Part shown: piece by piece, positions 44,077 to 52,607 of the stretch
Position numbering within the stretch: position 1 is the first letter of the stretch
Layout: the number at the start of each line of letters is the position of its first letter
Assembly: GCF_042665075.1 (NCBI RefSeq)
Contig: NZ_JBHTBR010000002.1
Coordinates: 620,001 to 684,000, forward strand
Length of the DNA: 64,000 nt
DNA from: Hirschia litorea
GTDB taxonomy: Bacteria > Pseudomonadota > Alphaproteobacteria > Caulobacterales > Hyphomonadaceae
Direction of reading: 5' to 3'
The notes under the pieces: model-generated
The model's input: only the letters and a program-made list of their open reading frames with translations
What the model was told of the DNA's origin: nothing
Database searches by the model: none
Program-made: the position numbers and the translations under genes

Positions 44077-45798
44077 TTACGCTGCATCCTCTTTCTCCTT
44101 TTTAACATCCGGCTCTGATTCATCAGCTGGGGGCGTCGGGTTTGCGCCGCCTTCATAATCTTCGAGGAACTGGAGAACGCGCTGGCGATAGTCGTAATAA
44201 TCTGGGTGTTCAAGCAACGCCTTACGTGTACGAGGACGTTCAATATCCACACGCATATCCAGACCGATACGGGCATTGGGACCATTCGTCATCATGATCA
44301 CACGATCACCAAGCAGAATGGCTTCATCCACATCATGCGTAACACACATGGCGGTCACTTTGGTCTTCTGCCAGACATCCATCAGAACTTCTTGAAGCTC
44401 CCAGCGAGTCAAACTGTCGAGCATGCCAAACGGCTCATCAAGTAAGAGCAGTTTGGGACTAAGTGCGAATGCTCGCGCAATACCCACGCGCTGCTTCATA
44501 CCGTTTGACAAGTCCTGAGCCAGCTTGTTCATCGAGTCTTTTAGTCCGACTCTATAGAGATAATATTCGACAACCTGCTCACGTTCAGCCTGACTTGCAT
44601 CTGGGTAAACTTTATCAACTCCGATAGCGACATTCTGTTTGGCAGTCAGCCATGGAAATAAAGATGGAGATTGAAACACAACCGCCCTATCTGGTCCGGC
44701 AGATGCAACCTCTTTATGGTCAAGAATGATACCGCCTTTGGATACATCATTTAGACCAGCTGCCATTGTCAGTACTGTTGATTTTCCACACCCTGAGTGG
44801 CCTATAATGGAAATAAACTCACCCTTCTTCACCAGAGTATCAAATCCATCAACAACTGTTAGCGGTCCTTTAGGGGTAGGATACACCTTACAGACTTGAG
44901 AAAACTCTAGGTATCTATCTTCATGTAATCCAGACGTTTTGGAAGCGTCTTCATATACCTTTGGTGGTTTCTGAGTTATCGGCACAACATTTGGTAAAGG
45001 CGGTTCTTCACCTTCTGTTTTGGAAGCTGCGCCCACGCCCATAAGATAGGCTGTGACATCTTTGCGAAGCTTTTTAAACTCTGCGCTTTCATTCATTTTG
45101 GTGCGGTCACGCGGACGCGGAATATCAACGAGGAAATCAGGTCCAAGTGATGCATTCGGTCCTGGGTTTAGCGGAATTATCCGATCTGCTAGCAATATTG
45201 CCTCATCCACATCATTGGTGATGAGAACAACAGTCTTTTTTTCCTGATCCCAAATCTCTGTGATCTCGTCCTGAAGTTTTGAACGCGTTAGCGCATCCAA
45301 AGCAGATAAAGGCTCATCAAGCAGCAAAATGTCTGGACTCATTGCTAATGCACGCGCCACAGACACACGTTGGCGCATACCACCAGAAAGCTCGGATGGT
45401 TTGCGGTCAGTGGCGTGCCCAAGCCCTACCATTTCAACATAACGTAAAGTGCGTTCTTCACGTTGTTTTTTGGATTCTGATTTAAAAACAGTATCCACAG
45501 CCAAGGCGACATTTTCTTTGACTGTCATCCACGGCATTAATGAATAGCTTTGAAAAACAAGCCCGCGATCAGGGGCTGGCCCTTCCACTTTCTCGCCTTT
45601 ACTAAAAACCTCGCCGGCATCAGGAAATTCGAGCCCAGCGATCAAATTGATCAGTGTAGTTTTTCCCGATCCTGAAAACCCTAGAATGGCAACAAATTCA
45701 GAGTCGGCCACTTCTAGATTCACATCTTTAAGTATCTCTGCACGATCAGGTACATCACCATACCATTTGGATACATTTTTAAGCGAAAGTATCGCCAT
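44077..45798 (-). CDS. nrtD: nitrate ABC transporter ATPase with two fused nucleotide-binding domains (NrtC-NrtD type)
   Basis: A 573-residue protein consisting of two complete ABC ATPase domains of the NrtD/SsuB type. The first has GFSGSGKTT (Walker A), LSGGMRQRVSVARAL and ILLLDEPLSALD; the second has GHSGCGKST, the signature LSNGMKQRVGIARAF and LLLLDEPFGMLD. A Pro-rich linker joins them near residue 260-295, and the tail is acidic and Lys/Glu-rich. In cyanobacteria NrtC carries one ATPase plus an NrtA-like regulatory domain and NrtD one ATPase; here two ATPases are fused and the regulatory domain is missing. ATG at 45798 is chosen for the GGAGG five bases upstream; a TTG twelve bases earlier overlaps that site. 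Energises nitrate uptake with NrtB. Confidence 0.9.
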   Translation of the reverse strand: MAILSLKNVSKWYGDVPDRAEILKDVNLEVADSEFVAILGFSGSGKTTLINLIAGLEFPDAGEVFSKGEKVEGPAPDRGLVFQSYSLMPWMTVKENVALAVDTVFKSESKKQREERTLRYVEMVGLGHATDRKPSELSGGMRQRVSVARALAMSPDILLLDEPLSALDALTRSKLQDEITEIWDQEKKTVVLITNDVDEAILLADRIIPLNPGPNASLGPDFLVDIPRPRDRTKMNESAEFKKLRKDVTAYLMGVGAASKTEGEEPPLPNVVPITQKPPKVYEDASKTSGLHEDRYLEFSQVCKVYPTPKGPLTVVDGFDTLVKKGEFISIIGHSGCGKSTVLTMAAGLNDVSKGGIILDHKEVASAGPDRAVVFQSPSLFPWLTAKQNVAIGVDKVYPDASQAEREQVVEYYLYRVGLKDSMNKLAQDLSNGMKQRVGIARAFALSPKLLLLDEPFGMLDSLTRWELQEVLMDVWQKTKVTAMCVTHDVDEAILLGDRVIMMTNGPNARIGLDMRVDIERPRTRKALLEHPDYYDYRQRVLQFLEDYEGGANPTPPADESEPDVKKEKEDAA

Positions 45799-45812
45799 AA
45801 CAGCCTCCAATA

Positions 45813-46925
45813 TTAGCGGTTAGTTGAGTGAGTGAACATCGTTTGAAGCGCGGCCATGAAGCGGTCGAGAATGAACCCGATAATACCGATCGTCAGCACT
45901 GCAACCATGATCTTCGCTAGGGATTGAGATGACCCATTTTGGAATTCATCCCAGACGAATTTTCCAAGACCAGGGTTCTGAGCCAGCATTTCTGCGGCGA
46001 TCAACACCATCCAGCCTACACCAAGAGACAAGCGCATACCTGTAAAGATCAGCGGCAATGCAGATGGAAGCACAAGCTTTGTTACTTTGGTCCATGCATC
46101 CAATTTCAAAACCTTACCTACGTTCACAAGGTCTTTGTCGATAGATGCAACACCCACAGCTGTATTGATCAAAGTTGGCCATAACGAACACAAGGTTACC
46201 GTAATAGCTGAAGTCAAAAATGACTTGGACATATTGCCGTCTGTCGCCACTGTCGCAGATACAACCATTGTTACAATAGGTAGCCACGCCAATGGAGAAA
46301 CAGGTTTAAATATTTGAATTATTGGGTTAAATGCAGCACTCATCGCAGGAGACATACCCATAATAATTCCAAGAGGTGCAGCTATAATAGTCGCGAGAAT
46401 AAATCCGAAAAATACTGTTTTTAAGCTTGTCCATATCTGCTGATAATAGGTCTGCTTTCCCGTATAAATTCGATCTCGTACCTCTGAACCTCGACCAGCT
46501 GCTACTAAAGCCTCGTTGCGCGTATCCTGACGAGCGTAGAAAGCATCTGCCTTTAGTTTTTCTGCCACATGATCTTTATGAAGAACTTGCGCCTGTTCCC
46601 ATACTTGAGACGGCCCAGGAATAGCCCCCAAAGACGTTTTAACTGTGGGTGCCAACTGCGCCCAAGCAAACATAAAAATCAGCAACGCTAGAATTGGAAT
46701 ACCCAAACGCATCCAGAGCGCTTTTCCCTGCTCCCTTGGATTATCACCAGCCGCAATCATAAGGATTGGCGTAATCCAAGATAAGCCGATCGCGTCAAGA
46801 AATTTCGAAGCTTTATTGATGCCAGTGAATATACGTTCTTTGCGGGCCTCTTTTAATTCAGCCGCGCTTGGCGCACCTTCATTAGAAATATCTAATTTCT
46901 TTTCAATAGGTTGAGCAAGACTCAT
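45813..46925 (-). CDS. nrtB: nitrate ABC transporter permease
   Basis: A 370-residue inner-membrane permease of the NrtB/SsuC type. An N-terminal cytoplasmic extension of about 70 residues precedes the first membrane segment (GIPILALLIFMFAWAQL). The core helices and the cytoplasmic coupling loop (VGKVLKLDAWTKVTKLVLPSA region) follow, with LSLGVGWMVLIAAEML and AVLTIGIIGFILDRFM near the C terminus. An insert after the first helix (about 95-160, QAQVLHKDHVAEKLKADAF) is hydrophilic and probably periplasmic. It lies 14 bases upstream of the ATPase gene and 111 bases downstream of nrtA, separated by a strong hairpin. Confidence 0.92.
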   Translation of the reverse strand: MSLAQPIEKKLDISNEGAPSAAELKEARKERIFTGINKASKFLDAIGLSWITPILMIAAGDNPREQGKALWMRLGIPILALLIFMFAWAQLAPTVKTSLGAIPGPSQVWEQAQVLHKDHVAEKLKADAFYARQDTRNEALVAAGRGSEVRDRIYTGKQTYYQQIWTSLKTVFFGFILATIIAAPLGIIMGMSPAMSAAFNPIIQIFKPVSPLAWLPIVTMVVSATVATDGNMSKSFLTSAITVTLCSLWPTLINTAVGVASIDKDLVNVGKVLKLDAWTKVTKLVLPSALPLIFTGMRLSLGVGWMVLIAAEMLAQNPGLGKFVWDEFQNGSSQSLAKIMVAVLTIGIIGFILDRFMAALQTMFTHSTNR

Positions 46926-46978
46926 AGTGTCAAATCCGTTGTATTACCGTTCAGCAGAACTGGTGAATTTTGGAATTT

Positions 46979-47012
46979 GCGGGTATGGCAAAACTGAATT
47001 TGCCTTACCCGC
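46979..47012 (-). other. intercistronic stem-loop between nrtA and nrtB
   Basis: GCGGGTA and GGCAAA on one arm pair with TTTGCC and TACCCGC on the other, giving 13 base pairs with a single A-A mismatch and a 6-base loop. No T-run follows it, so it is not a simple terminator. Similar hairpins after binding-protein genes, such as between malE and malF, protect the upstream mRNA and allow more binding protein than permease to be made. That role is inferred for this one. Confidence 0.7.
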
Positions 47013-47036
47013 ATGTTAAATCTTAGTCTGCATTCA

Positions 47037-48509
47037 CTATTCGATGACCTTGGAGGCTTCGATGCGTTGCGTACCTTTCAGGCCGATATCGAAACTTTCA
47101 AGGTAAGCATTCGGCGTACGACCGTCGTAAGTTACCCCATCAATAAATTCATTGACTGGAGGACGGTAACCATCTGTTTCCCAAGGAAAATCTGCTTCAT
47201 TTGCTTGTCCATTCTCAACAAGTAACTTTGCAGCCTCTAAATAAATATCAGGTCGGTAGACACTTTTAGCAGTCTCGTCATACCACTCGTCTGACTTGCT
47301 TTCAGAAATTTGACCCCACCGACGCATTTGTGACAAATACCAAACAGCATCTGAATAATATGGGTAGGTCGCATTGTAGCGAAAGAAGACATTAAAATCA
47401 GGGACTTCCCGTTTATCACCTTTTTCGTATTCGAAAGTACCTGTCATAGAAGCTGCAATGACATCTGCATCTGCACCCACGTATTCGGAGCGAGAAAGAA
47501 TCTCTACAGCTTCTGCACGATTGGCATTTTCATTTTCATCCAACCACATTGCTGCACGGATGAGTGCTTTTGTCAGCGCAAGAGTTGTGTTTGGGTTAGC
47601 TTCGGCAAATTCTTTAGTTATTCCAAAGACTTTTTCGGGATTATCTTTCCAGATTTCATAGTCAGTAATTACCGGAACCCCTATGCCCTTGAACACCGCC
47701 TGCTGGTTCCATGGTTCCCCGACGCAATAGCCGTGAATAGTCCCTGCATCTAACGTGGCAGGCATCTGGGGCGGTGGTGTTACTGACAAGAAAGCGTCCG
47801 CTTGAATTTTACCAGATGTATCGTCTGGAGAATAATATCCTGGGTGTATCCCACCGGAAGCTAACCAATATCTTAGCTCGTAATTATGGGTCGATACCGG
47901 AAACACCATCCCCATGTTGAATGGCTTACCCTCTTGCTTAAACTTCTCAACGACTGGCTTTAGATAGTCAGCTTTAATTGGGTGTACGGGGCGGCCATCA
48001 TCCATTTTCGGAATATGAGGTTTCATTTCTGCCCAAACTTCATTTGACACTGTGATGCCATTACCATTTAGGTCCATTGAAAAAGGTGTAATGATCTCCG
48101 CTTTCGTACCATAACCAATGGTCGCCGCTATCGGCTGGCCGGCAAGCATGTGAGCTCCGTCCAATTCACCATCAATCACACGATCAAGAAGAACTTTCCA
48201 ATTCGCTTGAGGCTCAATGGTTACGTACAGCCCCTCATCTTCAAAAAAGCCTTTTTCATACGCAATAGCTAACGGAGCCATATCGGTGAGCTTGATAAAC
48301 CCAAGCTTAAGATCAGTTTTTTCCAACTGAAGCATTGAATCTGTGGAGACCAATGCATTTTGTGATGCTTCAGTTGTTGTGGCAGGTTTTTCGCCACTAC
48401 AAGCTGCTAATATCAGTGTTGTGAATGATGCTATGCCTACACATAGTCGACGAATGCCAAATTGCTTAGACGGATTTAAACTAGCAGTTTCTATAGACAC
48501 AATTGTCAT
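47037..48509 (-). CDS. nrtA: nitrate ABC transporter substrate-binding lipoprotein
   Basis: A 490-residue NrtA/CmpA-family protein. The N terminus is basic, followed by a hydrophobic stretch ending in LILAAC with lipidated Cys37, so the protein is anchored at the inner membrane facing the periplasm. Family motifs include LGFIKLTDMAPLAIAYEKGFF, MDLNGNGITVSN, HNYELRYWLASGGIHPG, DAGTIHGYCVGEPWNQQ and REVPDFNVFFRYNATYPYY. AGGA precedes the ATG by about nine bases. It is the first gene of the nrtA-nrtB-nrtCD-nirB-nirD-nasA-cobA operon. The 331-base leader carries tandem hairpins with six-base loops, suggesting NasT control. Confidence 0.93.
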   Translation of the reverse strand: MTIVSIETASLNPSKQFGIRRLCVGIASFTTLILAACSGEKPATTTEASQNALVSTDSMLQLEKTDLKLGFIKLTDMAPLAIAYEKGFFEDEGLYVTIEPQANWKVLLDRVIDGELDGAHMLAGQPIAATIGYGTKAEIITPFSMDLNGNGITVSNEVWAEMKPHIPKMDDGRPVHPIKADYLKPVVEKFKQEGKPFNMGMVFPVSTHNYELRYWLASGGIHPGYYSPDDTSGKIQADAFLSVTPPPQMPATLDAGTIHGYCVGEPWNQQAVFKGIGVPVITDYEIWKDNPEKVFGITKEFAEANPNTTLALTKALIRAAMWLDENENANRAEAVEILSRSEYVGADADVIAASMTGTFEYEKGDKREVPDFNVFFRYNATYPYYSDAVWYLSQMRRWGQISESKSDEWYDETAKSVYRPDIYLEAAKLLVENGQANEADFPWETDGYRPPVNEFIDGVTYDGRTPNAYLESFDIGLKGTQRIEASKVIE

Positions 48510-48530
48510 GGGTATTCCTAACCGGGGTAT

Positions 48531-48672
48531 AAAACTTGCGGCAAATACGCAGTTTTTAAATTTGAACAGAAATTCGAGATAATCTACATAATTACAATTA
48601 CTTAGATTGTAATTTGAGATACGAATCGCGTCCCTCGGCGGACAGCGACATATGTGGCAACGTCATCATTGC
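48531..48672 (-). promoter_or_regulatory. nrtA leader with candidate ANTAR (NasT) target hairpins and a terminator-like stem
   Basis: Read on the minus strand, a hairpin GCAAT/GTTGC with loop GATGAC (48672-48657) is followed after 8 bases by a strong hairpin whose stem is TCGC-GTCC paired with GGAC-GCGA and whose loop is GCCGAG (48648-48626, one bulge). Both loops are six bases with G at position 4. ANTAR proteins recognise two adjacent hairpins with hexanucleotide loops carrying A at position 1 and G at position 4; here position 1 is G in both. Further on, AAAACTGCG pairs with CGCAAGTTTT (48556-48531, one bulge), a terminator-like stem 21 bases before the nrtA start. The rest of the 331-base intergenic region shows no gene. 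Confidence 0.55.
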
Positions 48673-48840
48673 TTGGTTGAACGTTAGCTTGAAAAATTTA
48701 TTTTTCTCAATACGAGTGATGATAAGCGCATTAGAATATGAGCTTTGCGCCCTAAAAATGCACAACCTTTAAAAAGTAATGCCTAGAAATTGAGCGGGAA
48801 CCACCCGTGCGCCCTGAAGGCCACAACGGTAAGTTATAAT

Positions 48841-49737
48841 TTACTGTTTGCTTAGTGCCTTGCGGAGCACCGATACGAGAGAAGGAGAAGATTGGGAGAG
48901 ATGTTCTGCATGCGGTGCCCATATCAACCCGATAGACCGAACAATTTCAAATCCTGCTAGCTTACGCATTTTAACTCCAGACCATCTATAACTGTCCGGC
49001 ATTATTGTAACGCCCAATCCTGCTCTAACCATTTCCAAAACGCGCTCATCATTTGATGAGCGATATGCAAAAAACGGTCGCACCCCTCTCTCGGTAAAAT
49101 GACGGCTCGTTTCAGATAGAGCCTCACAATGGCGCCTTACGATCATTACGTTATCGGCTAGTGCTTCTCCAGGAATTGAGGTTTGATCAACAAGGTCGTG
49201 ATGCTCTGACATCGCGATGGAGTAGCCTTCCTCAAAGAGCTTTTCTTCGAAAAAACGTTCACCTCCTCGGTCAACCAGCGTCAATGCTGCATCAACGCGC
49301 CCTCTTGCGAGCTGATTGGTAAGCTCCCTTTCACTTCCCTCTATCAGTTCAACTCGGCTTCCATAATCAGCATTAGAATTCCCATCATCTTTTATTTTAT
49401 TAGCATTCCCGATCGCGTCAGAAATGATAGCTGCTGAAATACTAGTCAGCACACCAAAACGGAAAACGGGCTTGGGCTCCAATCCTCGAACAGCGCGTTC
49501 AGCTTGATTGAAATCACTTTCGATCCGACGCGCATATTCAAGTAATTGCGTACCCGCATCAGTAATATGAATACGACGATTAGCACGATGAAATAACTTG
49601 GCTTCTAACGACTTCTCCAATTTGCCAATCCCAACCGACAGAGTTGGTTGAGCGACATTCAAGTGAGCGGCCGCACGGGAGAAATTTCCATGATCAACAA
49701 CAGCAAGAAAATAACGAAGGAGATAACGATCAATCAT
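48841..49737 (-). CDS. LysR-family transcriptional regulator
   Basis: A 298-residue regulator with an N-terminal winged helix-turn-helix (YFLAVVDHGNFSRAAAHLNVAQPTLSVGIGKLE within about residues 9-43) and a C-terminal periplasmic-binding-protein-like effector domain (FRFGVLTSISAAI onwards). It is divergent from the isovaleryl-CoA dehydrogenase gene, with only about 115 bases between start codons, the classical position for a LysR regulator of the neighbouring operon. It is also upstream of nrtA on the same strand, so a role in nitrate genes is less likely but possible. Known leucine (liu) regulators in proteobacteria are MerR-type (LiuR) or TetR-type (LiuQ); a LysR protein would be different. 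The effector is unknown. Confidence 0.85.
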   Translation of the reverse strand: MIDRYLLRYFLAVVDHGNFSRAAAHLNVAQPTLSVGIGKLEKSLEAKLFHRANRRIHITDAGTQLLEYARRIESDFNQAERAVRGLEPKPVFRFGVLTSISAAIISDAIGNANKIKDDGNSNADYGSRVELIEGSERELTNQLARGRVDAALTLVDRGGERFFEEKLFEEGYSIAMSEHHDLVDQTSIPGEALADNVMIVRRHCEALSETSRHFTERGVRPFFAYRSSNDERVLEMVRAGLGVTIMPDSYRWSGVKMRKLAGFEIVRSIGLIWAPHAEHLSQSSPSLVSVLRKALSKQ

Positions 49738-49760
49738 AGATACTATCTATACCATGCATA
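49736..49760. promoter_or_regulatory. candidate LysR operator between the regulator and leucine operon
   Basis: ATAGATA-C-TATCTAT at 49736-49750 is a perfect 7-1-7 inverted repeat, and a second element CTAT-N7-ATAG (49746-49760) overlaps it. Both fit the T-N11-A pattern of LysR binding sites. The site overlaps the start codon of the LysR gene and lies about 95 bases upstream of the first start of the leucine operon, where it could serve autorepression and activation. Confidence 0.55.
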
Positions 49761-49853
49761 GTTTAATTTCAATTTTATCTATTCATCTAAAAATGCTAAC
49801 GTTGGGCTAAAGAGGCAAATTAAGCCCTATCCATGCTCGGGAGTAAAATCACC

Positions 49854-51005
49854 ATGATGAATCTAGATTTCGCATTAGGCGAAACAGCAGACATGATCCG
49901 CGAAACTTGTCGTCGTTTTTCAAATGATAGAATCGCGCCGATCGCGGCTGATGTCGATGCGAACAATAAATTCCCCCGTCACTTGTGGACTGAAATGGGA
50001 GAATTAGGTCTTCACGGAATTACTGTCTCTGAAGAAGATGGTGGTTTAGGACTTGGATATCTTGAACACGTCGTCGCTATGGAAGAGATTTCTCGCGCCT
50101 CCGCATCAGTTGGTCTATCCTACGGCGCGCACTCAAACCTTTGCATCAATCAACTACGTCGCTGGGCGACACCTGATCAAAAAAAGAAATATCTCCCAAA
50201 GCTTATATCTGGTGAACATGTCGGATCACTCGCTATGTCTGAAGCAGGTGCGGGGTCAGATGTTTTGGGAATGACCACAAAAGCTGAAAAAGTCGATGGC
50301 GGTTTCCTTTTGAACGGCACTAAATTTTGGATAACAAACGCCCCCGAAGCTGACACACTTGTCGTCTATGCCCGCACAGACCCCAACAACAAAAACCATG
50401 GTGTAACCACTTTCATTGTAGAAAAAGGCTTTAAGGGTTTTTCTGTTTCAAAGAAATTAGACAAAATGGGTATGCGCGGATCTGATACTGCGGAGCTTGT
50501 CTTTGAAGACTGCTTTATTCCCGAAGAAAATATAATGGGCGAACTTAATGGCGGTGCTAAAGTGCTTATGAGCGGGCTTGACTATGAACGTGCCGTTCTC
50601 GCCGCTGGACCTATTGGAATAATCCAAGCCTGTCTTGATGTGTGTGTTCCCTATGTAAAAGAACGCAAACAATTTGGAAAACCAATCGGTAGTTTCCAAC
50701 TTGTCCAAGCGAAAATCGCAGACATGTATGTCGCTCTCAACTCCTCACGCGCTTATGTGTATGCTGTAGCACGTGCCTGTGATGCCGGACAAACAACGCG
50801 CTTTGATGCAGCAGGTGCGATCCTTTTAGCGAGTGAGAACGCGGTAAAATGCTCACTCGAAGCCATTCAAACATTAGGCGGCGCTGGTTATTTGAAGGAA
50901 TGGCCTGTTGAGCGCCTACTTCGTGATGCAAAACTCTATGACATTGGTGCGGGTACAAACGAAATACGCCGTTTCCTCATCGCACGGGAGCTTTTAAATC
51001 AATGA
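49854..51005 (+). CDS. liuA: isovaleryl-CoA dehydrogenase
   Basis: FAD enzyme converting isovaleryl-CoA to 3-methylcrotonyl-CoA in leucine breakdown, passing electrons to ETF. The 383-residue sequence has the acyl-CoA dehydrogenase fold (AMSEAGAGSDVLGM, QTLGGAGYLKEWP). Its catalytic base is placed as in isovaleryl-CoA dehydrogenases: Glu245 in LDYERAVLAAGP, while the usual C-terminal glutamate site reads IGAGTNEIRR. This distinguishes it from the other dehydrogenase at 18620. GGGAG at 49839-49843 is ten bases from the ATG at 49854, so this start is chosen over an upstream in-frame ATG at 49833 that would put the site inside the gene; ATG at 49857 is also possible. It overlaps the next gene by four bases. 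Confidence 0.93.
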   Translation: MMNLDFALGETADMIRETCRRFSNDRIAPIAADVDANNKFPRHLWTEMGELGLHGITVSEEDGGLGLGYLEHVVAMEEISRASASVGLSYGAHSNLCINQLRRWATPDQKKKYLPKLISGEHVGSLAMSEAGAGSDVLGMTTKAEKVDGGFLLNGTKFWITNAPEADTLVVYARTDPNNKNHGVTTFIVEKGFKGFSVSKKLDKMGMRGSDTAELVFEDCFIPEENIMGELNGGAKVLMSGLDYERAVLAAGPIGIIQACLDVCVPYVKERKQFGKPIGSFQLVQAKIADMYVALNSSRAYVYAVARACDAGQTTRFDAAGAILLASENAVKCSLEAIQTLGGAGYLKEWPVERLLRDAKLYDIGAGTNEIRRFLIARELLNQ

Positions 51006-52603
51006 GCGCACCAACACTAGAATCAAAAATAGATCTCGGTTCTGAAGCTTTCAAAAAACGTCATGCGACGAATAAACAATTAAGCGCTGAACTAAGAGAG
51101 CGTATATCAAAAATAGCTCTTGGCGGCTCGCAAAAATCTCGCGATAAACATGTTGCACGGGGTAAACTTCTGCCGCGTAATCGTGTGACACAGCTTCTTG
51201 ATGCTGGCTCTCCTTTTCTGGAACTCAGTCAACTTGCAGCATATGATATTTACGACAATGAAGTGCCTGGCGGCGGTATCATATGCGGTGTTGGTCGTGT
51301 AAGTGGGCGCCAAGTCATGATCGTCGCAAATGATGCGACTGTGAAAGGTGGAACTTACTTCCCGCTTACCGCTAAAAAGCATCTGCGTGCTCAAGAAATA
51401 GCAGAAGAAAATCACTTACCATGTATTTATCTGGTGGATTCAGGTGGTGCAAACCTACCGCACCAAAGTGAGGTCTTCCCTGACCGCGACCATTTTGGTC
51501 GTGTGTTCTTTAATCAAGCAAATATGTCGGCAAAGGGTATTCCGCAAATTGCTTGTGTGATGGGGAGTTGCACTGCGGGCGGTGCTTATGTTCCTGCCAT
51601 GTGCGATGAATCTATCATCGTGCGCGGCCAAGGCACTATCTTTCTAGCAGGTCCACCTTTGGTGAAAGCCGCTACTGGTGAAGAAATTACCGCCGAAGAG
51701 CTGGGCGGTGCGGATACGCACGGTCGAAAGTCAGGATTGGTAGATCATGTGGCAGATGATGACGATCACGCACTAACTATTGTGCGTGATATTATCTCAA
51801 CGCTTCCTCCTCAGACATTACCTGAATTGAACATCAAGCAGGTTAAAGCGCCATTATATGATGCGGATGAAATCTATGGTCTCATCCCTGAAGATTTAAA
51901 AACTCCCTATGATGTGCGTGAAATTATTGCCCGCCTTGTCGATGGAAGCGAGTTTCACGAATTTAAAGCAACCTTTGGTGAAACGCTCGTTTGTGGCTTT
52001 GCGCACATTTGGGGAATGCCTGTTGCAATTTTAGCCAATAACGGCGTGCTGTTTTCAGAGAGCGCTCAAAAAGGCGCGCACTTCATTGAGTTAGCCTGCC
52101 AACGGAAGATCCCTTTATTGTTCTTGCAGAACATTTCTGGCTTCATGGTTGGAGGCAAGTATGAAGCGGAAGGGATCGCGAAACACGGTGCCAAAATGGT
52201 AACAGCCGTTGCGACCGCGCAAGTGCCAAAAATTACAGTGTTAATCGGCGGTAGCTTTGGCGCAGGAAATTACGGGATGTGTGGCCGCGCCTATTCACCC
52301 CGCTACCTATTTACGTGGCCAAACAGCCGCATCAGCGTCATGGCGGGAGAACAAGCTGCAAGCGTTATGGCAACTGTAAACCGTGACGCCGCAAGCTGGA
52401 CGCCAGAACAGGCAGAAGCTTTCAAGCAGCCTATTCGCGACAAGTATGAAGCTGAAGGAAGTCCATACTTTGCTTCTGCTCGATTGTGGGATGATGGAAT
52501 TATTGACCCTGCCCAAACACGTGATGCAGTAGGCCTAGCTCTAGCCTCCACACTTAATGCTCCAATTAAAGATCATGCCCAATTTGGCATGTTTAGGATG
52601 TAG
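51002..52603 (+). CDS. liuB: methylcrotonyl-CoA carboxylase carboxyltransferase (beta) subunit
   Basis: A 533-residue carboxyltransferase that moves CO2 from biotin to 3-methylcrotonyl-CoA, forming 3-methylglutaconyl-CoA. The crotonase-like halves carry VGRVSGRQVMIVANDATVKGG across about residues 96-116, CTAGGAYVPAMCDESIIV, then NISGFMVGGKYEAEGIAKHG and GGSFGAGNYGMCGRAY. The 'PNSRISVMAGEQAASVMA' segment is typical of methylcrotonyl- rather than propionyl-CoA carboxylase beta chains. Its ATG overlaps the liuA stop (ATGA). The alpha subunit gene follows by four bases, so both chains are made together. Confidence 0.94.
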   Translation: MSAPTLESKIDLGSEAFKKRHATNKQLSAELRERISKIALGGSQKSRDKHVARGKLLPRNRVTQLLDAGSPFLELSQLAAYDIYDNEVPGGGIICGVGRVSGRQVMIVANDATVKGGTYFPLTAKKHLRAQEIAEENHLPCIYLVDSGGANLPHQSEVFPDRDHFGRVFFNQANMSAKGIPQIACVMGSCTAGGAYVPAMCDESIIVRGQGTIFLAGPPLVKAATGEEITAEELGGADTHGRKSGLVDHVADDDDHALTIVRDIISTLPPQTLPELNIKQVKAPLYDADEIYGLIPEDLKTPYDVREIIARLVDGSEFHEFKATFGETLVCGFAHIWGMPVAILANNGVLFSESAQKGAHFIELACQRKIPLLFLQNISGFMVGGKYEAEGIAKHGAKMVTAVATAQVPKITVLIGGSFGAGNYGMCGRAYSPRYLFTWPNSRISVMAGEQAASVMATVNRDAASWTPEQAEAFKQPIRDKYEAEGSPYFASARLWDDGIIDPAQTRDAVGLALASTLNAPIKDHAQFGMFRM

Positions 52604-52607
52604 CGCC

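Noticed and set aside
48700..48840. Sigma-54 promoter upstream of nrtA
   Set aside because: No acceptable -24/-12 pair with GG and GC at the right spacing was seen on the minus strand.
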